A stretch of DNA of 64,000 nucleotides, from assembly GCA_016801845.1 (NCBI GenBank), contig CM028909.1:20826813-20890812 (forward strand), read 5' to 3'. This DNA is from Polydactylus sextarius (taxonomy: Eukaryota > Chordata > Actinopteri > Polynemidae). Shown here one piece after another: positions 24,171-42,335 of this stretch (positions within the stretch are counted from its first letter, which is position 1; each line of letters opens with the position of its first letter). The notes below the pieces were generated by a model. It searched no databases and had not been told where the DNA came from. It saw only the letters and a list, made by a program, of their open reading frames with translations. The position numbers and the translations under genes are program-made.

Positions 24171-25476
24171 TTTATTTTATTGCTGATTGCAACTCTTTTG
24201 TTTAGTTGTTTGTTCAACAAACTTTTAGTTCATATTTGCTATGCAGAAAATGCACTTGGAAGCAATAAAAGTAATGTCTTCCAATTTTGTTGTGTTTTAT
24301 CTTTTAAATGGAAGGAAAATGCTAAAAACATAAATACAAAATAATATACAAAGCCATTGTTTTTTGCGTAGTTCATAATGGCTAGTCGACTAGTTGTTAA
24401 AGTAGTCGATGACCAGTTGACTATTGAAATAGTTGTTCGTTGCAGCCCTGTTCCACACTGATGAAGACTTTAGGTATATTAGTGGATAATGGTTTGTTTG
24501 TGCAGCTATGTTCATATACTAAGAACTCAGCTACTTAATATTTTAAATGTGTATTTCTTTAGCCTCACTTTGGTTTTTAGCCACTTCTACAGCTCCAAAG
24601 TGGCCAAAAACAATAAATGCAGCCTTAAGTTTGTAGTAAATGTCCCCTAAATACAATGTAAATAAGGTTGGAAAGGTGTAGTCATTAGTGCCTTGGCTGC
24701 TTGGTGTGCACAACATAGATATGTATCTGATGGCCATCCACGATGATGCATAGAACAGAAAACACGCTGTGAAGCCGTGCCACCGCTGTTGGCAGTCAAC
24801 CTACAATTCATCAGGACTCCGGGGTTGCTGTAAAATTCACAAAGACAGTCCACATCTCTCCCTGTGTCTCTGTCTTCTGACCTTTCAGAGATATTGATAT
24901 AAAAATACACTTGTTTCAATCCTAAAGCAATTTTCTTCCTATTCAACAAAATTTTTCTCTCCTCTTCAACGTGATTGTCAAATGCTGATTAATCAATGGC
25001 ATCTTTCTCTGAAATGGCTCTGTAAACATGCCGACACTCCGGCTCTGTCTGTAGGCATTGTTGGATCTGACAACTTTCTCTTGCTACGCATAAATTATTG
25101 ATTCTTGACACTCTTGGTTTGCCACGGTGCAGAATGCTAAGGATCCTGTGGTATTTATAGCTAGCATTTGTTGGAGCAGCTGAGTTTGTTTGCCCCTGTT
25201 GATGATGGTTTCTTGCATACATGGTGCAACGGTCGTGTTTCAGGGTCACGTGCATGTTCTGTTGACCCAGGTGGTCCTGTAGTCCACGGGCCGGAGGTGA
25301 GGCCATGTTTCATTTTGTTGCTGGCAGAGGTCTCTCTGGCAGCTGGTACTGGATCAGTCTGCCCTGATTTTTGCAGCCTTCTCTCACAACCAGTAGTTGT
25401 CTCATATGTCTTCTCAAATAGGATTTGGGATTTCTTAGCCATGTTTATTTTATGACTCAATTTTAGCACTCCAGCT

Positions 25477-25480
<4 letters not shown>

Positions 25481-25570
<90 letters not shown>
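25481..25570. repeat. (GT)45 microsatellite
   Basis: 90 bp of uninterrupted GT, followed by imperfect GT to about 25610. The apparent Thr-His repeat protein on the other strand is an artefact of this array. Confidence 0.95.
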
Positions 25571-25571
<1 letters not shown>

Positions 25572-26783
25572 TGTTTCTGTTTCTATGTCTGTGTCTGTGT
25601 GTGTGAGTGTGTGAGAGAGCGAGAGAATCTGCCTTAACACTAACAAGAGGTAAATATAATTATCACCTTGTAATTGAAACTTATTTCATATGACAAAGTT
25701 CATACAGAAGTAGCATGAGGCGTTAATGTGAGCTATGAAAAAATAGATATTTGTCAAAGACAAAACAAATTGATTTCTCTAAAATTACGAGGGTGTCTCA
25801 TAATACTGGTGTAAGGTGAATATCACATCTTGGAGCTTACAGGAATTACCTGATTAGTGGGGTCGAAATTTCTTTGTGTTTATTTGCCACTGGATTTTCA
25901 TAACTGATTGTCTCAAACTTCCATGTGTGAAAACTGTAGTCACAGTCAGTGGGTTTTAGTCTTTTAAAACCTCAATGGACACTATTGTATTGCATTTGAA
26001 GGCTGCCAGATCATTTCAGGCACGAGAGCTAACAGTTTCACAGAGTGTAGATGTGTAATCACACCTTTTTTGTGGTGGGAAATTCATTATGATAATTGGT
26101 CAGTCCAGATCTATAAATGTCCAAGAGCAGCTTATCATATATCAAGTGGTGGTCATATTAGCACTTTGTACCTTTGTGAAGTTTGTAATGTACTGTTTTG
26201 GTTGAAAGTGCCCAAGAGAATATTAAATTCAGAGTGTGTAGGATTTGAAATTAAATTACTGTACCACCAGGAAGTGGTGGTTTCATAACAATAATACTAT
26301 GAAAAATGCTAAAAGCACTTAAAATTGTGGCTTTACACAGTGGTTTTATGGAGAGACAGTCTTTTAGGAGGCATTATAGTATAGACATATTGGTTTTTAG
26401 GACTAAAATAGAACTGAATGAAAAAAAGTATTGTTGTATTGAGGTGTGATTTGATCACAATTCACATTATACATGTTATACAACACTTAGGCCTATATAG
26501 ATAATTGTATCAACAACAGATTTTTTAAGATCTGTTGATCTGTTGAAGATGACAAGACATAAAATACTGGTGTCATCTGGTTTGTGGTCTCTATATCTAT
26601 GTCAGAATCTGTTCTATTAAGGACAAAATGAATTTTAATATATATAAGGTTGTGTCTTCATGCTGTTCACACAAGACAGATTGTAATCATGCTTATTACA
26701 TAACATGTAATGATGTGCCATACCACAAATAACATTCTGAATTTGTCATTAATTGTCATTATTTCATGTTTATGTATATGTCA

Positions 26784-26817
26784 GCGTTAACGCGTTAATT
26801 GTTTACACAGTTAACGC
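26784..26817. repeat. GTTAACGC palindromic relic
   Basis: GCGTTAAC (26784-26791) faces GTTAACGC (26810-26817), with an extra CGCGTTAA between. Such GTTAACGCGTTAA words are common near ends of fish DNA transposons; the rest of any element is not evident. Confidence 0.35.
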
Positions 26818-26965
26818 AAGTTTGTTTACTTCCAGTGTGCGTTGACCTCTGACACGAAAGCCGGCGATTATAACACAAAACTGTCACTTACCTGAAGTCA
26901 GTTAGAGAGAAAGCAATCCCTCACCCTTATTCCCTTATTCGAAGACTGCAGCGGCACGTCACTAT

Positions 26966-27019
<54 letters not shown>

Positions 27020-27023
27020 TTTT
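26966..27023. repeat. (AC)n(AT)n(T)n compound microsatellite
   Basis: AC repeat to about 26984, AT repeat to about 27010, then a T run. Confidence 0.9.
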
Positions 27024-27484
27024 AATTAAACATTGAAAATATTTTAATCTGTTAGTTTCTTTATTGTGGCAGCTCATTCCACTGTCTCTCTCGTACCCCC
27101 CACCACCCCACCCCCTTGTATCCTCAGTATTTCATTGTTCTTTCCATCTTCTTCACCAGATTGCACTCTTAATCCCAGTCCCATTTAAACTACACCTGTC
27201 CCTCACTTTCTTTTTCTGAGACACATAGTGAGCCTGACTCAGTGCCACTGTCTCACACAGACATTTAAACACTGCACAATCACAGAAAGGAGTTGCGTTA
27301 GCATATACTGCATGCATACCCACATATAATGCCTCGGACAGATTCACGCACACATATACACATGAATGTCCCATGACGCCAGAATGTGAACAGATGATCT
27401 GCTTGGCTGTGAGGGCAAACAGGCTCAGTTCAGAACATTGGCAGCCACAGCAATGAACAACTAATTGCCTCGCTCTGTGTATTT

Positions 27485-27622
27485 TCTTGGTGTGTGTGTG
27501 AGTGTGTGTGTAAGATCCTCACATGCAGAGAGAGCCTGGTGTCTTTCACACCCTCTGGGTGCAGGATGTGGTGACTCAATGTGAAATCATGTGCATGTGT
27601 GTGTGTATGTGTGTGTGTGTGT
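27485..27622. repeat. Two short (GT)n runs
   Basis: GT-rich runs at about 27488-27513 and 27594-27622, separated by unique sequence. Confidence 0.8.
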
Positions 27623-30600
27623 AAATGGTGACAGGCTGCAGTGGCACTTGTGTACACTTGGCTTTTTTGGGCATTTTGAATTGAGAGGACATTTTGACCA
27701 ATCCTAACAACCTCAACAGAACAAACAACAAATAAACTAATAAATATATCTACTGTGACTGATTGTGACTGAATCACACGTAAGCACATTTGATAGATAT
27801 ATATTAGAATATTTGCTTTTGAATTCAAACATTTTTGATCCCTTAAAACTGAAGTCTTAAGATTTGGCAACATACATTACTGTGAACATAGTGAGACCTA
27901 TTCAACAGAAACACCTGTTAAGCTATGCATGATGTTTTAAGAAAGAAAGTCAGTCAAGAAGTGGCCTTTTCCATCAGACTAGGAGCAGACATGATATGAT
28001 TTTTTTTTTTTTTTCATTTATTCATTATGCATGAGTAGTTAAGAACAGCGCAAAACAAAGAAGTTGGGGGTGTGAAGACTGCAATTTACAGCACTGCTCC
28101 TTCATGTTGCAATACATGTACTTCAACACCTTAACACATTTCATGTGGAGCTGTAACAACTGGATGCTCTGTATTGAGATGCTGCTGGAACATTTAGTTG
28201 CTGGTTATAGTAGAATTTCTATTAAACAGCTACAAAAACAAACAAATTTAGTATTGAACTCATGAAAATATAAAGACAAAAGACTTTAAAATTGGCTAAT
28301 ATAGAAATTTGCCCCAAAACAATAGTGGCTTCTTAAGCTCTGCTCATGATGATTAGTTGGTGTGAATGCTAGACAAAAATAGCAGAGGAAACCAGGCAAA
28401 AATACAGAGAATATGCAAACTCCACACTGGATGTTAAAGTATAAGAATAAGAAGAAAAAGAAAGCGGTTAATGTTAGAAGTCTCCAAAACAAGTTTCTAA
28501 TTAGAATAAGCTTCAACCAGGCTACAGTCTTCCACTGATGCAAGATTTTATGGCATATGTCAACACTGTTAGCTTTGTGTTGTTGCTTCATCTTTCCCTG
28601 AATTATGTCCTGTCCTGCCTTTTTCTAGGTGTCTACCTTTCTACCTTTAGAACAAAGGCTGAGGTTAACCTAACCTCTTCAAAGTCCCTGACCTGCTGCC
28701 TCAGTCAGTTGATACAAAGTCTTGCTGTATAGCCAAATGTTGTTTCCAAGGAGACCAAACGTGTCAGGGTGAATTTTGGGAAAATGTGAATAAAATAAAT
28801 TAACTTACTTAAGACATTTATATTTTTTTACCATTTAATAAAAAAGTTCAGCCACACACAATGAGTTTCATATTTAAATATTTCAGACATTGTAAACACC
28901 ATATATCTTCAATGAAGCTTCAGAACAAGCTGATACCGATTAAATATGATGCTGCCAAACACTGTGAAATAAGCTGGTTCTCCAGAATTAAGTTGCTTAC
29001 GAGTGAATAGGAGGATACAATTTTTAGATTTGTATTCTTTGATGTGGAGACATAAATGAATGGAACAATGGAACAAATATAAGTCGATTTAATGTCTCCA
29101 GAAGTACAGCAGAATCAGTGATTCAGTGATTGAATGTGTGTCCAGCAGGTCAGTGGTTGAATGAACCTCTTGTCTTTTGCTACTCAATATGGTTAAATGC
29201 AGAATCTTTATTATCTCCCAGAGAGCCATTTGTTTTGACCGCAGCAGATACAATAACGGCTACAAATTGAGGCCAAGTGACAAATTCAGATTTATGAGGA
29301 ATATTGGCACCAAGAAATCCAATAATGTTGTTTATAACATTGTGAGACTGTTTTTCTTTTAAGTAAAAGGATAAACTCTGCTTGTTCCAAATTTAGAATA
29401 ATCAATCTAATGTTTTGTTGCTCATTGATCCAACATCTAACATTGCTGATACAGCATGGCTTTCAGTTCACTTTGTTAATGTAATATGATGATCAGTTGA
29501 AGAGCCTGTTGGTTTGCAAGTTATTGTCCTAAATTATGAGAGAAAACTAAAAGATCACCTTTTTTTCATGAAACTATTCCCAAAGCAAAGTAGCATTTCT
29601 TAAGATTTCAAATGTGTCTAATAGTGGTACTTACAGTAGTGGACAATATGGACCTAGCTCCTGTTTTCTTTCCCAACAGTTTTGCCTGCAAATTAGGAAG
29701 GTCTTGGAGCCATTTGTTCATATTCATGCTTATGAAATTTTCTTATGACCAGATCGTCAAAACAAGTTTCTTCCTGGCTTCAACCTTATGCACACGGTGA
29801 AGGGCTCAGACCTCCTGAAGGAGCTCAGGTCTTTAGTGTTTAAACCCTGTAGCTGTGTGTCATATCCCAGTTGCCTCCCAGTGGAGAAAACCTTGGGGCA
29901 GACTCATGCCAGAGGTATAATATATCTTGTCGAACCTGGAGTGCTTTGAGACTCCCCAGGAAGAGGCCAGAGGAAAGGACATCCGAGCTCCTCTACTTAC
30001 TTTGCTGCTTCTGCTAATCGAAACTAGATACATGGTAAATATTTGAAAAATCCATGGGAAATTGCCCTTTTAAAATGTAGATATAAAAAACTGCAACTAG
30101 CATGTCAGCTACAGCTAACAGGAACAACTGTCGTGTCACAAGCACACACTGTATCTTGTTTTTTGAAAATGTAAAATGTACGACAGTGAGAGTGCACAGT
30201 GAAATGTGAAGTGCATATATGAACCAAAAATAAGTACCTGGTTTGTCAAACATAGTCTGCTGGATTCCCATGAACGTATTATAGGACTTCTGTTTTCAAA
30301 GAACAAAGCTGTTTTTGAGGGGATCGAAATGACTGAATGATGGTGTCTGTTTTCTTTGAAAAGTGTCTCAATAATCTCTCCAGTCTCTGCAGTTGTGGTA
30401 AACTACACAAGTTAATGTGAGCACTGATGGTACAGCTGTTCCTGAACAAGTGCACTGTGTGATAGATCCTGTGACTGTAGCATAACATGTCAAGCTAAAC
30501 AAATCATAACCATGTTTTCTGTGGTGTTCAGCTGTTTGTAGATCACATTTCGCTGTTAAAAATCAGCAGTGATTGATATACCTGTTTGCCACTCTGGTAA

Positions 30601-30886
30601 AAACCCTTGAGACAGAAACAGTAAAGAGCAAGAGCGACTCTCAAATCATGGCAACATCCTCTTTTGTTTCTAGTCAAAAGTCTTCAGTGGGGGATGACAG
30701 CGCTGAAAGATCGTGGGTGGAAAAGCGGGTGGAGTGAGAAGCGTTTATGAGTGCCGGAGCAGTGCATTGGTCTGTTGTTGTCATCTGAGACAGCACATGT
30801 GTCTCTGTGGCGTAAAGTGTATTCCTGTGCCCTGTTGTTCATAATCATAATAATAACAGCGAATCATTTGCATTGTTTCTCTGCAG

Positions 30887-31024
30887 CTCTCACTGTCTCA
30901 GCTGGCAGCTACATCACGCTACCCGACCATCAGCCACTCCAGCTCGGCGTTGCCGTGGCAACAGTCGTTTCCTTCTCTGCTCCATCCTTCCCCGTTGGCA
31001 TCGGCCCACCAGCTGTCACATGTC
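30887..31024 (+). CDS. nphp4: nphp4 exon E4
   Basis: 46 codons, phase 0 to 0. Begins LSLSQLAATSRYPTISHSSS, closely matching human LSISQLAASPRSPT (~502-515), then a Ser/Leu/His-rich disordered stretch. Acceptor tctctgcag, donor GTC/gtaaga. Part of the low-complexity linker ahead of the conserved ELPFTP block. The stretch coding LPWQQ contains GTTGCCGTGGCAAC (30949-30962), a perfect X-box palindrome listed separately. Symmetric phases allow in-frame skipping. Confidence 0.94.
30949..30962. promoter_or_regulatory. Perfect X-box (RFX-type) palindrome inside coding exon E4
   Basis: GTTGCC-GT-GGCAAC fits the X-box consensus GYNRCC-N1-3-RRNRAC at every constrained position and differs by one spacer base from the optimal RFX site GTTGCCATGGCAAC. 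RFX factors drive ciliary genes, normally from promoters. Whether it is bound here is unknown; the bases are also fixed by coding for LPWQQ. Confidence 0.45.
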
Positions 31025-37870
<6,846 letters not shown>

Positions 37871-38028
37871 GCTTTCTCAGCTGTTAGCAACATTGCCCAC
37901 CTGGAAATGGACCTTCAGCGGGAAGGAGATGCGTCCCCTTCAACTCAGAGTGAAGGAGACCAACTTAAGGAGCTGCCCTTTACTCCTGTCCATGCCCCTG
38001 TCATCACCTTGGGGATGAATGTGCCCAG
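37871..38028 (+). CDS. nphp4: nphp4 exon E5
   Basis: 158 nt, phase 0 to 2. Contains IAHLEMDLQ (human ISHLEADLS) and the strongly conserved ELPFTPVHAPVI (human ELPFTPLHAPIV, ~570-581), which marks the end of the linker and re-entry into a folded region. Acceptor ttgttctag, donor CCCAG/gtgagg. The Glu-rich spacer between the two blocks is about as long as in human. The last AG pairs with the first T of E6 to make Ser. Confidence 0.95.
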
Positions 38029-40970
38029 GTGAGGCCTTCCTGTTGTTTACATCTGATATGGGCAATGCTTTGTCTTTGAAAGTCAAGAGGTTCTTATGTC
38101 ATACAAAGCCTCCATGACCTCTGTTGAAGTTTCCAAAGATGGTTAGTTTAAAAAGAAAGACAATAAATTGAATATTTCTAAATGTCTGAAATCAAATAAA
38201 TGCTTTTTAGAAATGCTAGTATAGTAAAGTATACTGTATAAATAGTGGATTATCCAAATGAATACATGATGTCTTTTATTTTTGCATGTTTTTTTATGTG
38301 TCTTTGCCTAGTCATGAGTAGTCATTCCTCATGTTAAGGTAATTTTTTTGCATAAACTTATCTATTATCTTGCACCTGGGATTCTGTCAGGCCCCCAAAA
38401 CTACCCCTCAACCTGTCTGAGGAGAAGGGGAAATACCACGGGATATATGTTGGTGTTGGCATCAGCTGTGCAATTTGAATTGCAATAAAGAGGCCAGCTG
38501 TTGTGAAGCCTAAAGCACTGGCCGGTAAAATGATACTTGTGTTGCTTAACCTTGAAAATCCATTAGCTGACTACTGACTTGAGCAGAATTGAATTGCTGG
38601 TCAGGAAGTCAGTGTAAAAAGGAAATTCCTGTGTATTTCAAACAAATGAAACTAGCACCATTTAGCCACCTGGCTCTGCGAGATAAATACATATCACGGC
38701 TTGAGTTTGCGAAACATTTATTTCATCTTCTCCTCGTTGTATTTTCTGGGATGAGTGCCTTTCTACAGTTTCTGATTCGATTTATCTCAGCACTGCAGTA
38801 TGGGAAGATGACCTGCGTGTTACTTATGTTTAATAGGCGACGTTATTGAATGAAGTCACTTTAAACATCCTTTTTACTTGTTACTGTTTTATCTGGCCCA
38901 GTATCTTGGTGTGAATACTAGTACTGTCCTTCATTACCACAACACTACACTGTCTTGCTATCTACACAGGGATATCGATTGCTCACTAATTGGAAGCATG
39001 TGTGCGCCGGGCAGTATAGCAGTGTTGTCAGTGGGTTCAGCTCAATTCAGCTCAGAGCCAATTTAAAGAAATCGTTTTGTCAGCCTTTACATCCTACTTT
39101 GGGTAATGGTCTCAGCATGGTTTGTTAGTGTGAAAATTCATTAATAAATGCAGCTGTAAGGGAGAGGTTTTTGGATTTGATTTTGTTCTGCAGGATGCAA
39201 TCAAATGAGCTCGCTGTTTACATACAGCTAATAATAGAGATTGGAGAGGACATGGCAACGGTAATGCAACCTGGCCTGTTGAGGTGCACACACAGAATGA
39301 GAATGTACAGCTTACAAATAATGGGCACAGTAACTCAGAAACAATGCATTGCATTAGTCCAGATAGTCTGTATAGATAATAAGCTGCTGGCATCGAAACA
39401 CTTTCCCAATCCCAGACTTTGGATTCAGACACGCTGCTGTTCAGTTCATTGGACTGAAACATCTCTTCCTCTTCACTCAGAGCCAAAACATCTTTTTGAC
39501 TGTTTTTGGTGTGGAGTGACCCAGTTATTTTAGAAGAACAATGAAGTCTAAAGAAGTTTAATTGAAGTTGCTTTGCATATCAGATTGAGCCCCTTTTGAA
39601 ATAAAAATGATGGCTTGAATATTAATCTACTGGGGCTAAATTAAGACATGACTCTGAGCAATCAGGAAGAGAGGGAAAGCATGAAATTGACACAGCCGCA
39701 GAGGAAAACCCAATCAACAGCCTTCTTCACTGTTGTTTCCTTAATTAGTCTGATCAAGGCTTCAATTTTTTTCACAGATGTGATGCTGTGGGCTCAACTG
39801 TTTTCCTCTGGACATGAGCGACATTAACGTTTTGATAAGCCAAAACATCATTTTACTGTGCATGCACTTAAACCAGCCATCTGTGCTCTGTGTTTATCAT
39901 ACCCACAGTGATCTGTGTCAGCTTTCAAAGTATAAGTTATGGATGTTGCCATAGTTGTGGAAAAACAGGTGGCCACTATGATTGGAGGTAAATGCCAATT
40001 ACGCTAGAAAATCCTGAGGGAGCACATTAGCACCCGCTCTGTCTGTCCTGTATCTGTTCTGGTGGTGTTTTGTGGACATTTCTGATTCTATTTTTTTTTT
40101 TTTTTTTATTTCTGCTCAGTTTGTAGAAAATTGTTTGACAGTGTTTTTGTGATGTCAAGTTTTGAGATACAGTTTTTTTTGTTTTTTTAAGGCAGTTTAT
40201 TCTTACAGATTGTAAGAATAAACTGTTGTTGAACTTGCACTACAAACGAATGGGGCAGCATTTCACCGACACATTAGGGTGTACACCCCTGTCATAAGAA
40301 CAATAGAAAGCAAATACCCTAACTGACGTTTGCGGTCTCAGCTGCACTGGTGGGAGGAATAGAAAATGAGCCAAAAGATGCTGAGGAATGTGAGGGAAAG
40401 GGAGAGCAGCTAGAGCATCAGTGTCAACAGCTAAGCTTAAGGAAAGATTAAAGGAATGCCACAGAGAGAGGATCGCTGCATCACAGGTTTACAGCCTATT
40501 CCCTGTTACTCCTGCATCCTGTTGGACGCAGGGCAGCCTGGATATTGTAGTGCTTAATCTTCATGAAAAATCATATTACAGTCTTTTTAACACAATCACA
40601 ATCGTCCCTATGACAGAGGGTAATAATTTGGCCAATCTTAGTTAATCTTCAAAAGTATATTTATTAACTGTATGAAGTAAGTAAATTGAAGTTACCCCCC
40701 AAAGTCTTATAAGAACTCATATGAAACCAGCAGCACCAAGAAAATGATATAACAGCAGTATATTCCTCTTAGATCCAAACATTTTTTCTGCCTCATTTAC
40801 AACCACAAATCACCCAACTGAGGCCAGTGCAGCAGGAACAAAACACATTATCTCTTGCTGCTCATAAAGTATCAGGAGCAGTGTTTACTCAAGTCTTTTC
40901 AGCTTGGCGAATGATTGATGTTCAGTCATGAATCTGAAGTTTTTTCTCTAATTTTATTCTTCTCCTGCAG
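38029..40970 (+). other. nphp4: Intron 5 (2.9 kb)
   Basis: GT-AG intron (gtgagg ... ctcctgcag). Contains a perfect 15-bp hairpin at 40193-40225 and a poly(T) run near 40.1 kb. Nothing else recognised. Confidence 0.85.
40193..40225. repeat. Perfect inverted repeat, 15-bp arms, 3-nt loop
   Basis: CAGTTTATTCTTACA (40193-40207) and its exact reverse complement (40211-40225) around GAT. No T-tract follows and it is far too short for a microRNA precursor. Confidence 0.9.
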
Positions 40971-41162
40971 TTCCTCCACAGGCAGCTCCAGGAGCTCACT
41001 CGCTCACCTCTATTCTGCTGGCTTCCCTGAGATTGTGGACTGTAGCGGGCAGGTGGCAGAAGTCTTGGACCCCACAGAGCCCGTGCCCTTTGACCCTCAG
41101 CGGGAAGAGACAGACCTTCTACAGGGCAACCTATTGGTGTTCCAGTTTCTGGCATTTACCAG
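40971..41162 (+). CDS. nphp4: nphp4 exon E6
   Basis: 192 nt, phase 2 to 2. Reads SAGFPEIVDCSGQ (human SSGFPEILDANKQ), EPVPFDPQREETDLLQGN (human EPVTFNPQKEESDCLQSN) and LVFQFLAFT (human MVLQFLAFS), covering human ~589-651 with almost no gaps. Acceptor ctcctgcag, donor CCAG/gtgagg. This is one of the best conserved parts in the window and starts the folded middle domain; skipping it would keep frame but remove that start. Confidence 0.97.
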
Positions 41163-41662
41163 GTGAGGCCTGTGGTGCTCGGTCATGCGAGGCTGCTGTG
41201 TAACGATCGACTGAGAGCAGCAGCTCATGTGATGCTGTCACAAATATCATTATAGATTACAGCTGAATAACTTCTCATGTTTTTCTGTAAATAGAATTAT
41301 TCATATTTCCTCAAACATCACAGTTGTTTTGATGCAAATGAAAGAAAGCTGTGATTGATTGCAGTAAACACTTGCCATTTAACTGTATACAGTAACAGAT
41401 ACATCCTTTATGGTTTTATTTTGACAGCCATTGACAATGCTTACACAGCCTGACTGGATACTTCTCATTTTTCTTTTTTTGTCGAGCTGCAGGCAAAATC
41501 TCACTGCACTTACACCAGGCATTAAGTCCTGCCACTCATCCTCTTCTCTCATGTCAAGTACATACCCATACACACCACACACATGTACACTCACCATTAC
41601 AGGATAAAACGTAGACACATTTAAGTGGTCCGTCACAAAAACCCTGGAGCCTGCGTGACAGT

Positions 41663-41681
41663 GGAGGGGTGGGGGTGGGGG
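41663..41681 (+). other. G-rich tract, possible two-tetrad quadruplex
   Basis: GG-A-GGGG-T-GGGGG-T-GGGGG: four G runs with one-base loops, but only three of them reach three Gs, so at best an atypical quadruplex. Confidence 0.5.
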
Positions 41682-42238
41682 CTCCAGACAGATTGGCACA
41701 AAAGACAACCATTCTTTGTGTCCTTCTATCTTGTCATCAGCACTGTCAGCAGTTTGATAAACCCAATTCACATGTGTCTTGTTCATCACAGACTCACTGC
41801 CATGCTGCCATTTTCTGCGCAGGAACGTCACCGGTCTGTACTGGCTCAGTGTTAATGACATGTGATTCATAATGCTCCTCTCAGTGCCAAGTTAGTGGTT
41901 TGGTGAAATATGCCATTAATGTCATAAATTCCTGAACTTTAGGGATGAGATATGAGAGAAGAGTGATTAGAGTTTCCAGAAGATGAGTCATGAGATAATA
42001 TCAAATATTTTTTGCAGTTTTTTGGTCATCCTGAAATGCAGCAGTGAGCAGGACGGAAGTGTCTGAGGAAGGGAAAAGCGGTGGCCCAGCAACAACAGGC
42101 ACTTGAATTGTTGTTTCAGGCCACTTTACACTGACATTTAAAAAAAAATCTTAGCGCCTGCAACTGTGTCTGTTAAAGTTTTATTGTCACTTAAACTGTC
42201 GATTACTATTTGAGTGAGTTAGTCTGTCTTGAAATGTC

Positions 42239-42335
42239 ATCCATCCATCCATTAGCTGTAGCGCTTATCCTTTGAGGGTGTCTGGGTGGCTGTTAGCCAA
42301 TCACAGCTGACATAGTACATGGTACATCTCTAGAC
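42239..42335. mobile_element. Fragment of a common teleost interspersed repeat
   Basis: atccatccatccatta, then gcgcttatcctttgagggtg, then tcacagctgacat. This word order (CCATCCATCCAT, CCGCTTATCC, gap, CCCAGCTGACAT) is a familiar interspersed repeat of fish genomes, here diverged and truncated. Family name not assigned. Confidence 0.6.

Larger units (their letters stand above)
23491..24458. mobile_element. hAT-type DNA transposon relic (952 bp) with 8-bp target duplication
   Basis: The element runs from TAGGGCTGC at 23499 to GCAGCCCTG ending at 24450. The reverse complement of the right end begins CAGGGCTGC, typical of hAT termini in fish, and both subterminal regions are rich in TAGTCAAC/CGACTAGT words. 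Flanking 8-mers tttcatac (23491-23498) and ttccacac (24451-24458) agree at 6 of 8 positions, both differences being C/T transitions, as expected of an aged 8-bp hAT target duplication. No transposase frame is visible, so it is non-autonomous or fully decayed. Confidence 0.75.
21356..30886 (+). other. nphp4: Intron 3 (9.5 kb), repeat-rich
   Basis: GT-AG intron (gtaaga ... tctgcag). Holds a possible LINE remnant near 21.5 kb, CA/GT arrays and a CG-alternating Z-DNA-type tract near 22.5-22.7 kb, a 15-bp perfect hairpin at 23054-23087, the hAT-like element at 23499-24450, a 90-bp GT array at 25481, a palindromic relic at 26784-26817, and further CA/GT runs near 27.0 and 27.6 kb. No exon needed or seen: E3 joins E4 without a gap. 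Confidence 0.85.

Noticed and set aside
25161..25646. 161-codon minus-strand ORF with a long Thr-His repeat
   Set aside because: The repeat is a (GT)45 microsatellite read in frame; only the C-terminal half is unique DNA, and it is discussed as a low-interest observation.
40193..40225. microRNA precursor
   Set aside because: A 15-bp stem with a 3-nt loop is too short for Drosha/Dicer processing.
41379..41870. 163-codon minus-strand ORF, among the longest in the window
   Set aside because: Lies in intron 6 antisense, has no recognisable domain and overlaps a G-rich tract and plus-strand open frames; best explained as chance.
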